NCBI RefSeq assembly: GCF_000281895.1
Contig: NZ_CM001558.1
Span: 3,662,556-3,726,555, forward strand
Origin: Pseudomonas fluorescens Q2-87
GTDB taxonomy: Bacteria; Pseudomonadota; Gammaproteobacteria; Pseudomonadales; Pseudomonadaceae
Direction of reading: 5' to 3'
Length of the DNA: 64,000 nt
Both the position numbers and the translations under genes were made by a program. Below are positions 1-8,949 of the stretch, piece by piece (positions within the stretch are counted from its first letter, which is position 1; each line of letters opens with the position of its first letter). The notes under the pieces are model-generated. The model was not told the DNA's origin. It did not search any database and was given only the letters and a program-made list of their open reading frames with translations.

Positions 1-221
1 TGCAACTGCTCAAGCATCTCGATACGCTCGGCCTTGGAGGTGCGGCCCATCTCGATTTGAGCACGCGAAGCCGCCGCGATGGCGCACCTGGCATCTTCAC
101 GGTTGGCCAAGGTGACCGTACCGATGACCGTCTCGGTCGCCGGGTTGATGCATTGCACCGTTTCATTCCCCTGAACGGGAACGAATGCTCCATCAATGTA
201 ACTATGATTGATTTTCCACAT
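1..221 (-). CDS. Aldehyde dehydrogenase, N-terminal part (runs off window)
   Basis: Reading leftward from an ATG at 221 gives 73 codons with no stop up to the window edge. The product starts MWKINHSYIDG and continues with VQCINPATETVIGTV, the usual N-terminal layout of NAD(P)-dependent aldehyde dehydrogenases: a short beta strand, then the INPATG/E-like block of the Rossmann domain. The catalytic Cys and Glu lie outside the window, so activity and substrate cannot be judged. It is the third gene of a minus-strand run after an MFS transporter and a creatininase-family hydrolase, with a 93-base gap before it. A catabolic role in that operon is inferred. Confidence 0.8.
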   Translation of the reverse strand, partial: MWKINHSYIDGAFVPVQGNETVQCINPATETVIGTVTLANREDARCAIAAASRAQIEMGRTSKAERIEMLEQL

Positions 222-314
222 CTTGGCGTACCTGATCGATTGCGGTTTACCCGCGATGAGCACCAACGCCCGGTATGCCCAGGCGTTGGCCAGGTCGGAT
301 AAAACTCCCGCGGA

Positions 315-1064
315 TCAGCCTGGCATCGGCTCGCGGCTGAAGGCTTGCACCTCCTGCACCAGGCCTTGTGCTGCCATCATCACCAGCTGCCGGCCTTTTT
401 CCGGTGACGCTTGCGCCGGGTCCGATCCCATGCGGCCATCCGGATGACGGGCGCGGAAATCGGCTGCCTCTCGAATCGGCCCCCAATTGGCGATCTGTGG
501 CGAGTAGTCAGCCGATTTGATGGCGTGCGGATAGGCCCACTGGGTCACGGCAATTTCCGAAGGCGTTGCATGAATGCCGTGTCCTGTCGGGAACTGGTCC
601 TTCGCCAAATCATTGATACCTTCCAGATCCCACCAGTTGCACAGCTTCAAGGCAAAACCCGCAGGGCGACGCGCGAAACTCGCCTCGGCATACAATTCCG
701 AAAACGCCGCTTCGATCGATGCGATGTTGCCGCCATGGCCATTGAGAAAGAAGATTTTTTCGAAGCCGTGGGCAACCAGCGAGCGAGTCCAGTCACCGAT
801 GGCGGCGATGAATGTCGAAGGCCTGAGCGAGATCGTTCCCGGGAAACCGAGATGATGCTGGGCCATGCCGATGTTGAAGGTCGGGGCAATCAGAATGTCC
901 GCTGACTCCTGCGCCTGATGGGCGATGATTTCGGGGCACATCCAGTCCGTCCCTAGCAGTCCGGTAGGCCCGTGCTGCTCGTTGGAACCGATCGGGATGA
1001 CGACAGTACGGCTGCGCTCGAGAAATTTTGCGATTTCGGCCCAGGTCGATAGATGTAAAAGCAT
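315..1064 (-). CDS. Creatininase-family amidohydrolase
   Basis: The 249-residue protein has the full metal-binding pattern of the creatininase (creatinine amidohydrolase) family: GSNEQHGP at residues 26-33 (E29, H31), LGTD with D40, and NGHGGN at 108-113. The length matches the family (about 240-270). Members hydrolyse cyclic amides or formamide-type bonds at a dinuclear metal site. This family is broad, so creatinine itself is not implied. An RBS-like GAGAGAA precedes the ATG at 1064. It sits 51 bases after the MFS transporter and upstream of an aldehyde dehydrogenase, suggesting uptake, amide hydrolysis and aldehyde oxidation of one unknown compound. Confidence 0.82.
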   Translation of the reverse strand: MLLHLSTWAEIAKFLERSRTVVIPIGSNEQHGPTGLLGTDWMCPEIIAHQAQESADILIAPTFNIGMAQHHLGFPGTISLRPSTFIAAIGDWTRSLVAHGFEKIFFLNGHGGNIASIEAAFSELYAEASFARRPAGFALKLCNWWDLEGINDLAKDQFPTGHGIHATPSEIAVTQWAYPHAIKSADYSPQIANWGPIREAADFRARHPDGRMGSDPAQASPEKGRQLVMMAAQGLVQEVQAFSREPMPG

Positions 1065-1115
1065 CTGCGTTCTCTCTTTGGAAGGGTTCCTTGCGGAACA
1101 CGATGGGTGTGAAGT

Positions 1116-2438
1116 TCAAAGCGCCCGATCAACTTGCGGCGCATTCGAGATCCGGTCGCGATGCGCCAGCGGTTTGCTCGCGATGATCACGAACGCGGCG
1201 CACAGAAACACGCAGCCGACAGCGACGATGCCAGGGTTCATGCTTGCCGTTGATGTCTTTGCCCAACCGATCACTGCCGGGCCCCAAAAACCGCCGCACA
1301 GACCGATGGTGTTGATCAGAGCGATACCGCCCGCTGCCGCTTCGCCCTTGATGAGTTCAGAGGGCATCGCCCACAAGACCGTGTAGGCCATGAACATCAT
1401 GGCGATCGCCAGCGTCAGCAGAACCATTGATAACATCAGGTTCCCATCGGCAACAGGATACAAAAGTATCAATAGTGCCCCGACGCCTGCCGGGATCGCG
1501 CAGTGATAGCGGCGCTCGCCGAAACGGTCGGAGCGGCGCCCGATCCAGTACATGCCTGCTGCCGCTGCCACATAGGGAATGGCCGCGCACCAACCCAGCT
1601 GCATCATGTCGTTGATACCTTGCGCTTTAAGGATCGCCGGGAGCCAGAAGCTCATGGCATAGATCGAGAAAATGATGCAGAAGTAGGCGCACGCCAGGAT
1701 GTAGATTCTGCGATCTCGCAGCACGGCTCTGAACGAGTGGGCCCCTCCCGAGGAAGCGCCGAGTTCACGCTGCAGCAATTGCTTTTCCTCGACGCTCAGC
1801 CAGCGAGCTTCGGCGGGATGGTTGCAAAGGTAAAAATAGGCAAACGCACCAAGCAACACGCAGGGCAGACCTTCAATCAAGAACATCCATTGCCACCCAG
1901 CAAGGCCACCCACCCCCTCGAAAGTGGAGATCAGCCATGCCGAAAGCGGACCGCCAATAATGCCGCCGGCGGGACCTGCGATGAACACGATTGCAATGGC
2001 CCGGGCCATTCGTTTCGGGCCGTACCAGCACGACAGGTAATAGATCATCCCCGGTGCGAAACCGGCTTCAAAAACACCAAGCAGAAAGCGCATGGCATAG
2101 AACATCGGCACGTCGCGCACGAATAGCATGCAGGCCGATGTGATTCCCCATAACACCAGAATGCGACTGAACGTGTTTCGCGCCCCCACTCGAGGCAGCA
2201 TCAGGTTGCTGGGTAGCTCGAACAGCACATACCCCAGAAAGAACACACCAGCGCCAACACCATAAGCAGCGTCCGACAGTCCAAGGTCGTTTTGCATCTG
2301 CAGTTTGGCAAAGCCGACGTTGATGCGATCCAGGTAGGCGAATACGTAGCAAACGAACAGGAGTGGCAACAGGCGCCAATTGAGTTTGCGGTACAACGTT
2401 GCAAGGGCATTGTCTGCGGGCGTCACGGTGGTCGACAT
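1116..2438 (-). CDS. MFS transporter, anion:cation symporter (ACS)-like
   Basis: This is a 440-residue integral membrane protein of about 12 helices. The N-terminus (LYRKLNWRLLPLLFVCYVFA, then YLDRINVGFAKLQM) is the hallmark of the ACS/phthalate-permease branch of the major facilitator superfamily, which imports organic anions with protons. The start at 2438 is chosen because GGAGA lies eight bases upstream. A longer frame to 2516 would add 26 unconserved residues. It is the first gene of the operon with creatininase and aldehyde dehydrogenase, and is divergent from the LysR regulator at 2571, which probably controls it. Substrate unknown. Confidence 0.85.
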   Translation of the reverse strand: MSTTVTPADNALATLYRKLNWRLLPLLFVCYVFAYLDRINVGFAKLQMQNDLGLSDAAYGVGAGVFFLGYVLFELPSNLMLPRVGARNTFSRILVLWGITSACMLFVRDVPMFYAMRFLLGVFEAGFAPGMIYYLSCWYGPKRMARAIAIVFIAGPAGGIIGGPLSAWLISTFEGVGGLAGWQWMFLIEGLPCVLLGAFAYFYLCNHPAEARWLSVEEKQLLQRELGASSGGAHSFRAVLRDRRIYILACAYFCIIFSIYAMSFWLPAILKAQGINDMMQLGWCAAIPYVAAAAGMYWIGRRSDRFGERRYHCAIPAGVGALLILLYPVADGNLMLSMVLLTLAIAMMFMAYTVLWAMPSELIKGEAAAGGIALINTIGLCGGFWGPAVIGWAKTSTASMNPGIVAVGCVFLCAAFVIIASKPLAHRDRISNAPQVDRAL

Positions 2439-2510
2439 GCGAGTCTCCGGTTTTTCTTGTTTGGTCTGACGTGTCGAAAGATGTTGCGCCGACGACGTAA
2501 ACAGCAGCAA

Positions 2511-2549
2511 GAGCAACTATGCTCGTGTAACGTTGCCCTGTGAGCAACG
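2511..2549. promoter_or_regulatory. Two inverted repeats between divergent MFS and LysR genes
   Basis: The 132-base gap between the divergent genes holds GAGCA-ACTA-TGCTC (2511-2524) and CGTTGC-N7-GCAACG (2531-2549). Both are perfect dyads. LysR regulators usually bind dyads in the region shared with a divergent target, so these are candidate operators. Binding is inferred from position only. Confidence 0.45.
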
Positions 2550-2570
2550 CAGAATCCTGAAGGACAACTC

Positions 2571-3500
2571 ATGCGCGAAATCAACCAGCAACGCTTGCGG
2601 TATTTTCATGAGGTGCTGACCCACGGATCGATCCGTGGCGCGGCTGACAGCATCAACACTTCGCCATCGGTGATCACGCGTCAGATCAAACTGCTGGAAG
2701 AAGAACTTGGCACCCGGCTGTTTGAACGCCAGGCCCGCGGCGTTCAGCCCACCGAGGCTGCCGCGCACCTGCTGGAGTTCTGGCGGGGCTATCGATCGCA
2801 CCAGGAAAAGCTTGAAGACCAGCTCCAGGCGATCAAGGGTCTACAGTTGGGGCACGTGCGGGTCGTCATCAGCGAAGGGTACGTTGATACGTTGGTCGAC
2901 CATGTGCTCGCGCCGTTCTGCGAACAGTATCCCAAGCTCGATATCCGACTGGACATCCTGCCCGTTGATGACGTCCTCACCGAGATTGCGGAAAATCGCG
3001 CGCATATCGGCCTGGCCTACAACCCTCCTCCCCACCCTCACATCGACTATCGAGCGACGTCCCGGCAACCGGTGATGCTGTTGGTTCGCCCGGACCATCC
3101 ATTGGCCTTGAAAGGAACAATGGCAACCGTCGCCGATTTGCTCGACTGCCAACTGGTGCTGACTCCATCTACCTTCGGTATCGGCCATGCGCTGAAAATG
3201 CTCGAGTACGCCGAAAAGATAGAAATCCGTCCAGCTCTGGTCAGCAATTCATTGGCCGCCCTCAAGCGCCTTGTTGCATCCGGCGAGTTTGCTTCGCTGC
3301 TGGGCGAGGTAGCGGCCTATCGGGAAATCGCACAAGGCAGTCTCTCGGCCGTAGCCGTCGACCATCCACTGTTCCAGGGGATCGAGGCGAAACTGTTGGT
3401 GAAATCCGGACGCCCGCTGGCGGCACCCGCTCAAGAACTGCTGAACTGGATGCTGAAGCGCTTGCCGATGTTCGCGTCAGGCAGCCCTGATCATCCATGA
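2571..3500 (+). CDS. LysR-family transcriptional regulator
   Basis: This is a 309-residue LysR-type regulator. The N-terminal winged helix-turn-helix spans about residues 5-65 ([20 protein letters not shown], then [23 protein letters not shown]). A periplasmic-binding-protein-like effector domain fills residues 90-295. The length is typical. It is transcribed away from the MFS/creatininase/aldehyde-dehydrogenase operon, the usual arrangement for a regulator acting on its neighbour in response to the operon's substrate or an intermediate. Its last ten bases overlap the end of the convergent monooxygenase-like gene. The effector is not predictable from sequence. Confidence 0.9.
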   Translation: MREINQQRLRYFHEVLTHGSIRGAADSINTSPSVITRQIKLLEEELGTRLFERQARGVQPTEAAAHLLEFWRGYRSHQEKLEDQLQAIKGLQLGHVRVVISEGYVDTLVDHVLAPFCEQYPKLDIRLDILPVDDVLTEIAENRAHIGLAYNPPPHPHIDYRATSRQPVMLLVRPDHPLALKGTMATVADLLDCQLVLTPSTFGIGHALKMLEYAEKIEIRPALVSNSLAALKRLVASGEFASLLGEVAAYREIAQGSLSAVAVDHPLFQGIEAKLLVKSGRPLAAPAQELLNWMLKRLPMFASGSPDHP

Positions 3501-3817
3501 GAAATAACGCATTGATCTTCAGCTGAATTGATAACAAAGCTATTGAATTTAATCCGACTTGCCATACCGACTCTCAACATATCCATAAACCCGGCTAGCT
3601 TTGGATGATCAAAATGTGCGCGCATCTGACTCTCCGATTCCCAGTAACCGCTGACGATCCAGGAATTTTTTGCGCGACGATTATCGGTAATTGCGTATCC
3701 CATACACTCTGAGGTCTCAAGAAGCGCACGAACAATGTGAGGAAGTGTCGAGCAGACTTCGCCCACTCGCCCGGGTGCGGCATCAATTTCGACGGTATTG
3801 ATTGCTGAAATTAACAT
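3491..3817 (-). CDS. Small antibiotic-biosynthesis-monooxygenase (ABM)-like protein
   Basis: A 108-residue protein starting at 3817, where AGGAGG sits seven bases upstream; a longer upstream reading to 3997 lacks coding character. It has a dimeric ferredoxin-like (ABM) fold pattern: a first beta strand ([12 protein letters not shown]), a helix ([20 protein letters not shown]), then [20 protein letters not shown] near residues 62-82, the family's most recognisable segment. ABM proteins include cofactor-free monooxygenases and heme-degrading enzymes. No substrate can be assigned. It is last in the minus-strand hydrolase run and overlaps the lysR gene end by ten bases. Confidence 0.7.
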   Translation of the reverse strand: MLISAINTVEIDAAPGRVGEVCSTLPHIVRALLETSECMGYAITDNRRAKNSWIVSGYWESESQMRAHFDHPKLAGFMDMLRVGMASRIKFNSFVINSAEDQCVISHG

Positions 3818-3905
3818 TCTCAACCCTCCTGCATGATCTACCGGAAATCCTGCCGTATTCACACTGATCATCGGTGACCTGATCGAGGCACTTGGGGCGC
3901 TATCG

Positions 3906-4006
3906 CTCGCGGTATTGCTCCTGATACCGGGCATCACGCCAATGCTCGACACGCTGCACGGCCATACCTGCAGACGTCCTGCGCTTGACCTGAGCAATAC
4001 CGCGAG
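3906..4006. repeat. 15-bp perfect inverted repeat, 71-base spacer
   Basis: CTCGCGGTATTGCTC at 3906-3920 is exactly reverse-complemented at 3992-4006. The pair sits in the 198-base gap between the SDR and the ABM-like gene. The spacer is too long for a simple terminator and there is no T-run. It may be an operator pair, a remnant of a mobile element, or a long-range RNA stem. Confidence 0.55.
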
Positions 4007-4015
4007 ACAGCAGGT

Positions 4016-4768
4016 TCAGGCCAGATATCCGCCGTCGACCGTCAAGCTCGCGCCAGTGACAAACGAAGCGTCCTCACTGGCAAGGTAAGCGGCCATTCCA
4101 GCGATCTCGTCAGCGGTACCGAGCCGGCCCAGCGGCACCAGTTTGATCACATGATCCAGATAAGGCGCATCGGCCGGGTTCATGTCGGTCGCCGTCGGAC
4201 CGGGTTGAATGTTGTTGACGGTGATGCCGCGCGCGGCGAAATCCAGGGCCAGACCACGCACCAAACCGACCAGCGCGGCCTTGGTCATCGAGTACGCACT
4301 GGACCCGGGGAAACCGGTACGCTCGCCGGCGACACTGCCGATGGTGATGATTCGGTCACCGCGACTCATGACCCTGGAGCAGACCTGAATCGCCACATAG
4401 GCGGCGCGTACGTTTACCGTGTACATATTATCGAGCGCCTCGACACTGAATTCATCGACTGAGCCGAGCCCCAGAATTCCGGCGTTGTTCACCAGGATAT
4501 TCAGCGCACCGAAATGCTCTACCGTGGTGCCGACGGCACGCTCGATATCCTCTGCGATCCGGCTGTCGGCCTTGATCGCCAACGCCTTGCCGCCGTGTGC
4601 CCGAATGTCGGCAACCAGCGCCTCCGCCTGCGCATCGGATGCTGCATAAGTGAAGGCTACGGCGGCGCCCTCCAAGGCCAGTCGGCGCACAATTGCAGCG
4701 CCGATGCCGCGCGAGCCACCGGTGATCAGAGCAGTTCTGCCGATAAAACGTTGTGAGTTGCTGGTCAT
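4016..4768 (-). CDS. Short-chain dehydrogenase/reductase (SDR)
   Basis: A 250-residue classical SDR. It shows the cofactor motif TGGSRGIG near residues 14-21, NNAG in mid-protein, catalytic Ser and YSMTK (Tyr-x3-Lys), and the C-terminal DGGYLA. The Arg after the first glycines suggests NADP(H), which is a family-level inference. The ATG at 4768 is preferred over a GTG at 4783 because GGAAGG lies seven bases before it. It belongs to a minus-strand run with exported hydrolases, but has no signal peptide itself, so it acts in the cytoplasm. Substrate unknown; many relatives are annotated 3-oxoacyl reductases. Confidence 0.85.
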   Translation of the reverse strand: MTSNSQRFIGRTALITGGSRGIGAAIVRRLALEGAAVAFTYAASDAQAEALVADIRAHGGKALAIKADSRIAEDIERAVGTTVEHFGALNILVNNAGILGLGSVDEFSVEALDNMYTVNVRAAYVAIQVCSRVMSRGDRIITIGSVAGERTGFPGSSAYSMTKAALVGLVRGLALDFAARGITVNNIQPGPTATDMNPADAPYLDHVIKLVPLGRLGTADEIAGMAAYLASEDASFVTGASLTVDGGYLA

Positions 4769-4823
4769 CTTCTTACCTTCCACTGAGGTTCATTGGAAAC
4801 GTGCGTCCGCACGCCGATGGGCA

Positions 4824-5600
4824 TTACTTCGCCGTGGCGGCTTTTTCGATCAGGCGGGCAACCGGTCCCGGGTTCGAAACCATCACGACATGGGACGCGC
4901 CCTTGACGACTTCCACACCTTTGGCGGCGGCGCGCTTGGCCATGAAGTCCATGGCTTGCGGCGGGATGTTCTTGTCCTTGTCGCCATAGATGTACCAGGA
5001 CGGAACATGCTTCCAGGCGGGTGTGCCGGACTGTTCGTTGAGCGCCGCTTCCGTCACCGGGCGCTGGGTGGCAGCCATCAATGCGGCCTCTTTCGTGGGG
5101 ACGTCAGCGGCGAACTGGTCGTGAAACTTGTCCTGCTGGATGTACAAGTCCTTGCCGCCATCGGCCAGCGGTACAGGCGCAGCAAGGGTTGGACCCAGCG
5201 TGCTGCCCGGGAATTTGCCAGCCAGCCCGGCGACGGTTTCCCCGGCTTCGGGTGCAAACGCACTGACATAAACCAGCGCTTTGACGTTCGCATGGTCGTT
5301 GGCCGCATCAGTGATGACGTTGCCGCCATAGGAATGGCCGACCAGTACTACAGGCGAATGAATACTCGTCAGCAATGCCGAGATTGCCGCGCCATCGCTT
5401 TTTACGCCGCGCAATGGGTTGGCGGCGGCAACCACCGGGTAACCATCGTTCTCAAGAATCTTCACCACCCCATTCCAGCTCGACGCATCGGCAAAGGCGC
5501 CGTGGACGAGCACGATCGTGGGTTTTTCAGTTTGTGCCCAGGCGGTTGTACCCATACTCAGGCTGACGGCGACGGCCAACGTGGCCAATATTTTTTTCAT
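4824..5600 (-). CDS. Exported alpha/beta hydrolase
   Basis: A 258-residue protein with a clear signal peptide (MKKILATLAVAVSLSMGTT, then AWAQ cleavage region). The alpha/beta hydrolase core follows: IVLVHGAFADASSWNGV (oxyanion region), nucleophile elbow GHSYGG, and a late His in GASHVVMVSNP. It resembles the RsbQ/salicylate-esterase-like group of small esterases. The start at 5600 follows GGAGTC; the longer frame to 5861 only reads back through the P460 gene. It is probably periplasmic. Together with two further exported hydrolases in this run it suggests extracytoplasmic attack on an ester or epoxide compound. Confidence 0.82.
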   Translation of the reverse strand: MKKILATLAVAVSLSMGTTAWAQTEKPTIVLVHGAFADASSWNGVVKILENDGYPVVAAANPLRGVKSDGAAISALLTSIHSPVVLVGHSYGGNVITDAANDHANVKALVYVSAFAPEAGETVAGLAGKFPGSTLGPTLAAPVPLADGGKDLYIQQDKFHDQFAADVPTKEAALMAATQRPVTEAALNEQSGTPAWKHVPSWYIYGDKDKNIPPQAMDFMAKRAAAKGVEVVKGASHVVMVSNPGPVARLIEKAATAK

Positions 5601-5625
5601 TGCAGACTCCGGATTTGATGGGAAA

Positions 5626-6135
5626 TTAAGGGGCGAAACGAGTGAAGACAAAATCGTGATTGCGCACTCGCGCCTGGTGACAGGCGAAGCAGGTTTGGTG
5701 CTGGGCTTCATCGGCGGGTTTACCATTGATAAACCGCCCGAATCCCCATCCCCCGGTCGCTGCATATTTCTTCGAGTCTTTGACCATGACCTGCACGGTC
5801 GTGGCCGCACCCGGGATGGACGCCGGCTCGAATTCCGGGGACTGAACATGTTTCCAGGCAAGCTTTACCAGCACCGTGCCGTCAGGGAATGGAAGCGTTG
5901 AATCCTGATAAGCCTTGATAGCCAGATCATTGCCCAGCACGGCTCGCAGCTCGTCCAAAGGTGCTGCTTCCTGCGCCGGTGCGATCAGCGGCCATAGACG
6001 GTAGCTTTCAGGCAACTTCACGCCATAGATCGGGGAGGCGTCGCCATTACCGGCGTCGCCCGAGGCGACACCGGTGGCGGTCACTGCTGCGGTTGCAATG
6101 GCAGCCGACATCACTGCCAGATATTTGAGCTTCAT
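5626..6135 (-). CDS. Cytochrome P460-family protein
   Basis: A 169-residue exported protein with signal peptide MKLKYLAVMSAAIATAAV. Near the C-terminus QTCFACHQARVRNHDFVF carries the CxxCH heme-attachment motif, and the body matches the cytochrome P460 family, in which a c-type heme also cross-links to a lysine. Known members oxidise hydroxylamine or detoxify NO; several are of unknown role. The ATG at 6135 is chosen because AGGA is suitably spaced, whereas an ATG nine bases earlier abuts the Shine-Dalgarno sequence. It lies between two alpha/beta hydrolase genes in one operon, an unusual context for P460. Confidence 0.8.
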   Translation of the reverse strand: MKLKYLAVMSAAIATAAVTATGVASGDAGNGDASPIYGVKLPESYRLWPLIAPAQEAAPLDELRAVLGNDLAIKAYQDSTLPFPDGTVLVKLAWKHVQSPEFEPASIPGAATTVQVMVKDSKKYAATGGWGFGRFINGKPADEAQHQTCFACHQARVRNHDFVFTRFAP

Positions 6136-6159
6136 CGTTGCCATCCTTTCAGCCGGTTC

Positions 6160-7233
6160 TCAAAGGTGATCGGCATCGATCACTGCCTGGGCGAAGGCTT
6201 GCGGCGCTTCTTGCGGCAAGTTATGGCCGACACCACCGCTGATCAACCGGTACTCATACTTGCCAGTGAAACGCTTGGCGTACGCCTCGGCAGGTGGATG
6301 CGGTGCGCCATTGGCGTCACCCTCCATGGTGATGGTTGGCACACTGATGGATGGCGAGGCCGCGAGTTTCTTCTCCAGCGCATCGTATCTGGCCTCGCCC
6401 TTGACCAGCCCCAGGCGCCAGCGATAGTTGAAGATGGACACAGGAACGTGATCCGGATTCTGCAAAGCCGCGGCGCTGCGGTTGTAGGTCGCGTCGTCGA
6501 AATTCCATTGCGGCGAGGCCAGCTTCCAGATCAATTTGGCGAAGTCGTGGGTGTTTTTTTCGTAGCCCAGACGGCCGCGTTCTGTCGCGAAGTAGAACTG
6601 GTACCACCACTGCAATTCGGCGGCGGGCGGCAACGGTGCCTTTCCGGCGTCCTGGCTGCCGATCAGGTAACCGCTCACCGCAACCAGTGCCTTGACCCGT
6701 TCAGGCCAGAGTGCCGCGACGATATCAGCCGTGCGCGCGCCCCAGTCATAGCCGCCGAGTACGGCTTGCTTGATCTGCAGCGCATCCATGAAGTCGATCA
6801 GGTCGGTCGCCAACGCGCAGGGCTGACCATTGCGGAGCGTCTTGGCGGAAAGAAAACGCGTATCGCCGTAACCGCGCGCGTAGGGGATCAATACGCGATA
6901 GCCTTTTTCTGCCAGCGCCGGGGCAACGTCGGTGTAGCTGTGAATATCGTACGGCCAGCCGTGCAACAGGATCACCACCGGGCCGTCAGCCGGGCCGACT
7001 TCGGCATAGGCAACATCCAGCAATCCGGCCTTGACGTGTTTCAACGGCCCGAAGGAAACGTTGCTGCCAACGGTAATTGGCGAAATTTTTCCGGCAGGCA
7101 CTTCAACGGCATACGCTGCCGAGGACGCCATGCTCAGCACACCTGCTTGCAGCAAGACGATCGCCATGATGGATCGTGCGAGCAGATTGCGGTGCGGTGA
7201 AACGGCTGTGTGATTCAACGCGAGTGTTTTCAT
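6160..7233 (-). CDS. Exported epoxide-hydrolase/dehalogenase-like alpha/beta hydrolase
   Basis: A 357-residue protein with an N-terminal export signal (RSIMAIVLLQAGVLSMASSA, then AYAVEV). The core has VILLHGWPYDIHSY (oxyanion hole), GGYDWGARTA with an Asp nucleophile as in epoxide hydrolases and haloalkane dehalogenases, and GGVGHNLPQEAP supplying the catalytic His. An Asp instead of Ser in the elbow argues against a plain esterase. GGGAG lies eight bases before the ATG at 7233. It is part of the minus-strand run with the EHN-type hydrolase and P460, probably co-transcribed. Substrate unknown. Confidence 0.82.
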   Translation of the reverse strand: MKTLALNHTAVSPHRNLLARSIMAIVLLQAGVLSMASSAAYAVEVPAGKISPITVGSNVSFGPLKHVKAGLLDVAYAEVGPADGPVVILLHGWPYDIHSYTDVAPALAEKGYRVLIPYARGYGDTRFLSAKTLRNGQPCALATDLIDFMDALQIKQAVLGGYDWGARTADIVAALWPERVKALVAVSGYLIGSQDAGKAPLPPAAELQWWYQFYFATERGRLGYEKNTHDFAKLIWKLASPQWNFDDATYNRSAAALQNPDHVPVSIFNYRWRLGLVKGEARYDALEKKLAASPSISVPTITMEGDANGAPHPPAEAYAKRFTGKYEYRLISGGVGHNLPQEAPQAFAQAVIDADHL

Positions 7234-7299
7234 GATGAGTCTCCCAACGGAACCGCGCATGTGCGGTTCCAGGCGTTCAGATCAGGTTGATGGCCAGAT

Positions 7300-8652
7300 T
7301 CAGTGAGTCGCGGACTTCTGCGCCGCAGCTCGCAGTGGACGGAAGGCTTCGCGTAGTTCTTCGCTGAACAGTTGAGGCTGTTCCCACGCTGCAAAATGGC
7401 CGCCCTTGCCGACTTCTTTGTAGTAAGACAGCGATGGATACGCGCGCTGTGCCCAGACTTTCGGAGCGCGGTAGATTTCATGCGGGAACACGGTAATCGC
7501 TACCGGCACCTTGATGTCGGCAGTCTTCTGCGCGGCGGCGCTGAAGTTATTGTTGTTGTTCTCCCAGTAGAAACGAGAGGACGATGCGCCCGTGTTCGTC
7601 AGCCAATACAGGCTGATGTCATCGAGCATTTCATCGCGGCTGAGCACGCGCTCGGGATGACCGTCGCTATCGGTCCATGCGGCAAATTTTTCATACATCC
7701 ACGCTGCGGTGCCCGCGGGCGAATCGGCAAGCAAGTAGCCGATGGTCTGCGGCCGAGTCACCATCATTGCGCCATAAGCGGCGTTTCGACCGAAAAAGGT
7801 GCTAAGGGCGTTATAAGCGTTGCGTTCAGGTTCAGTCAGGCCGGCCGGTGCCGGGTCGCCGCTGCTGATCGGCTTGACAAGCTCCGGCGGTACCGTCGCC
7901 GGCATGTTCAGGTGGATACCCAGCAAACCGGGTGGCGCCAGACGCCCCAACGCATCGGAGATCACCGAACCGTGGTCCCCCCCCTGAGAGACGTAATGGG
8001 TGTAACCCAAGCGTTTCATCAGAACATCCCAGGCCTTGGCCACTCGATCCGGCCCCCAACCGAGTTCAGTCGGTTTGCCGGAAAAGCCATGGCCAGGAAT
8101 CGAGGGGATCACCACATCGAATGAGTCTTCTACACGCCCTCCGTACGCCGTTGGGTCAGTCAAGGGGCCGATGGAACCGAGGAACTCGAACTGCGAGCCG
8201 GGCCAGCCGTGAGTCAAGATCAGCGGCATGGCATTGGGGTTGCGCGAACGGACATGGATAAACTGGATGTCGACACCATCAATGGTGGTCACGAACTCCG
8301 GCAACGCATTGAGCTTCGCCTCGGCTTTTCGCCAGTCGTAACCGTTGCCCCAGTACTTGACCAATTCCTGAACCTGCGCCAGTTGCACACCTTGAGAGAT
8401 ATCACTAACCGTTTCTTTGTCAGGCCAGCGGGTGTTGGCGATGCGTTTGCGCAGATCGGTCAATTGCGCTTCGTCGACATTAATCCGGTACGGACGAATG
8501 GTTTGCGACTGGGTCACAGCGGCGGTGGCGTTCGGCTGTTCAGCAGCAGTACTGGCCGCCCATGCACCGCAACTGGCAGCCAAGGTCGCAAAACCGAATA
8601 CGCCTGCCTGGACGCGCCTGCGCCATGTAATAACGGGGGAAGCCACATGCAT
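7300..8652 (-). CDS. Exported epoxide hydrolase with EHN domain
   Basis: A 450-residue protein. A signal region (WRRRVQAGVFGFATLAASC) is followed by the epoxide-hydrolase N-terminal (EHN) domain at about residues 50-160 (DLRKRIANTRWPD, WRKAEAKLNALPEF). The alpha/beta hydrolase core has LILTHGWPGSQFEF, GGDHGSVISDALG with the Asp nucleophile, and GKGGHFAAWEQP with the His. The twin arginines are suggestive of Tat export but not decisive. AAGGAG precedes the ATG at 8652. It is first in the six-gene minus-strand run, so its promoter probably drives the cluster. Relatives hydrolyse terpene-like, lipid or xenobiotic epoxides. Confidence 0.85.
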   Translation of the reverse strand: MHVASPVITWRRRVQAGVFGFATLAASCGAWAASTAAEQPNATAAVTQSQTIRPYRINVDEAQLTDLRKRIANTRWPDKETVSDISQGVQLAQVQELVKYWGNGYDWRKAEAKLNALPEFVTTIDGVDIQFIHVRSRNPNAMPLILTHGWPGSQFEFLGSIGPLTDPTAYGGRVEDSFDVVIPSIPGHGFSGKPTELGWGPDRVAKAWDVLMKRLGYTHYVSQGGDHGSVISDALGRLAPPGLLGIHLNMPATVPPELVKPISSGDPAPAGLTEPERNAYNALSTFFGRNAAYGAMMVTRPQTIGYLLADSPAGTAAWMYEKFAAWTDSDGHPERVLSRDEMLDDISLYWLTNTGASSSRFYWENNNNNFSAAAQKTADIKVPVAITVFPHEIYRAPKVWAQRAYPSLSYYKEVGKGGHFAAWEQPQLFSEELREAFRPLRAAAQKSATH

Positions 8653-8949
8653 GATGAATCTCCTTTAGATGTCGGTGCCCTGCTGCCATGACTGGGGTCG
8701 GGTTGACCTGATGTGCCAGATCGCAGGTCTGAGCGGCGTCATCTGCAACAGCGCAGTCGACGCAAGTTGATCAAATCACCGGCGGGACTCGAGGACGATT
8801 ACACAATGGTGTTGATCGATACTTTGGTATCAGAGGCGAGAGCAGACCGGCTTTGTCACTACGTTGGCGAGTAAAAAAAAGCTCGACGGCGCTACCGCGC
8901 GTTGCCAGCATGGAAACCTTTTCAAAGACAACAACGTTCAGGAACACCG
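8653..8949. other. Divergent intergenic region
   Basis: This gap separates the divergent EHN hydrolase and MFS genes and must hold both promoters. I saw no convincing -35/-10 pair, long dyad, terminator or small gene in it. Confidence 0.5.
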
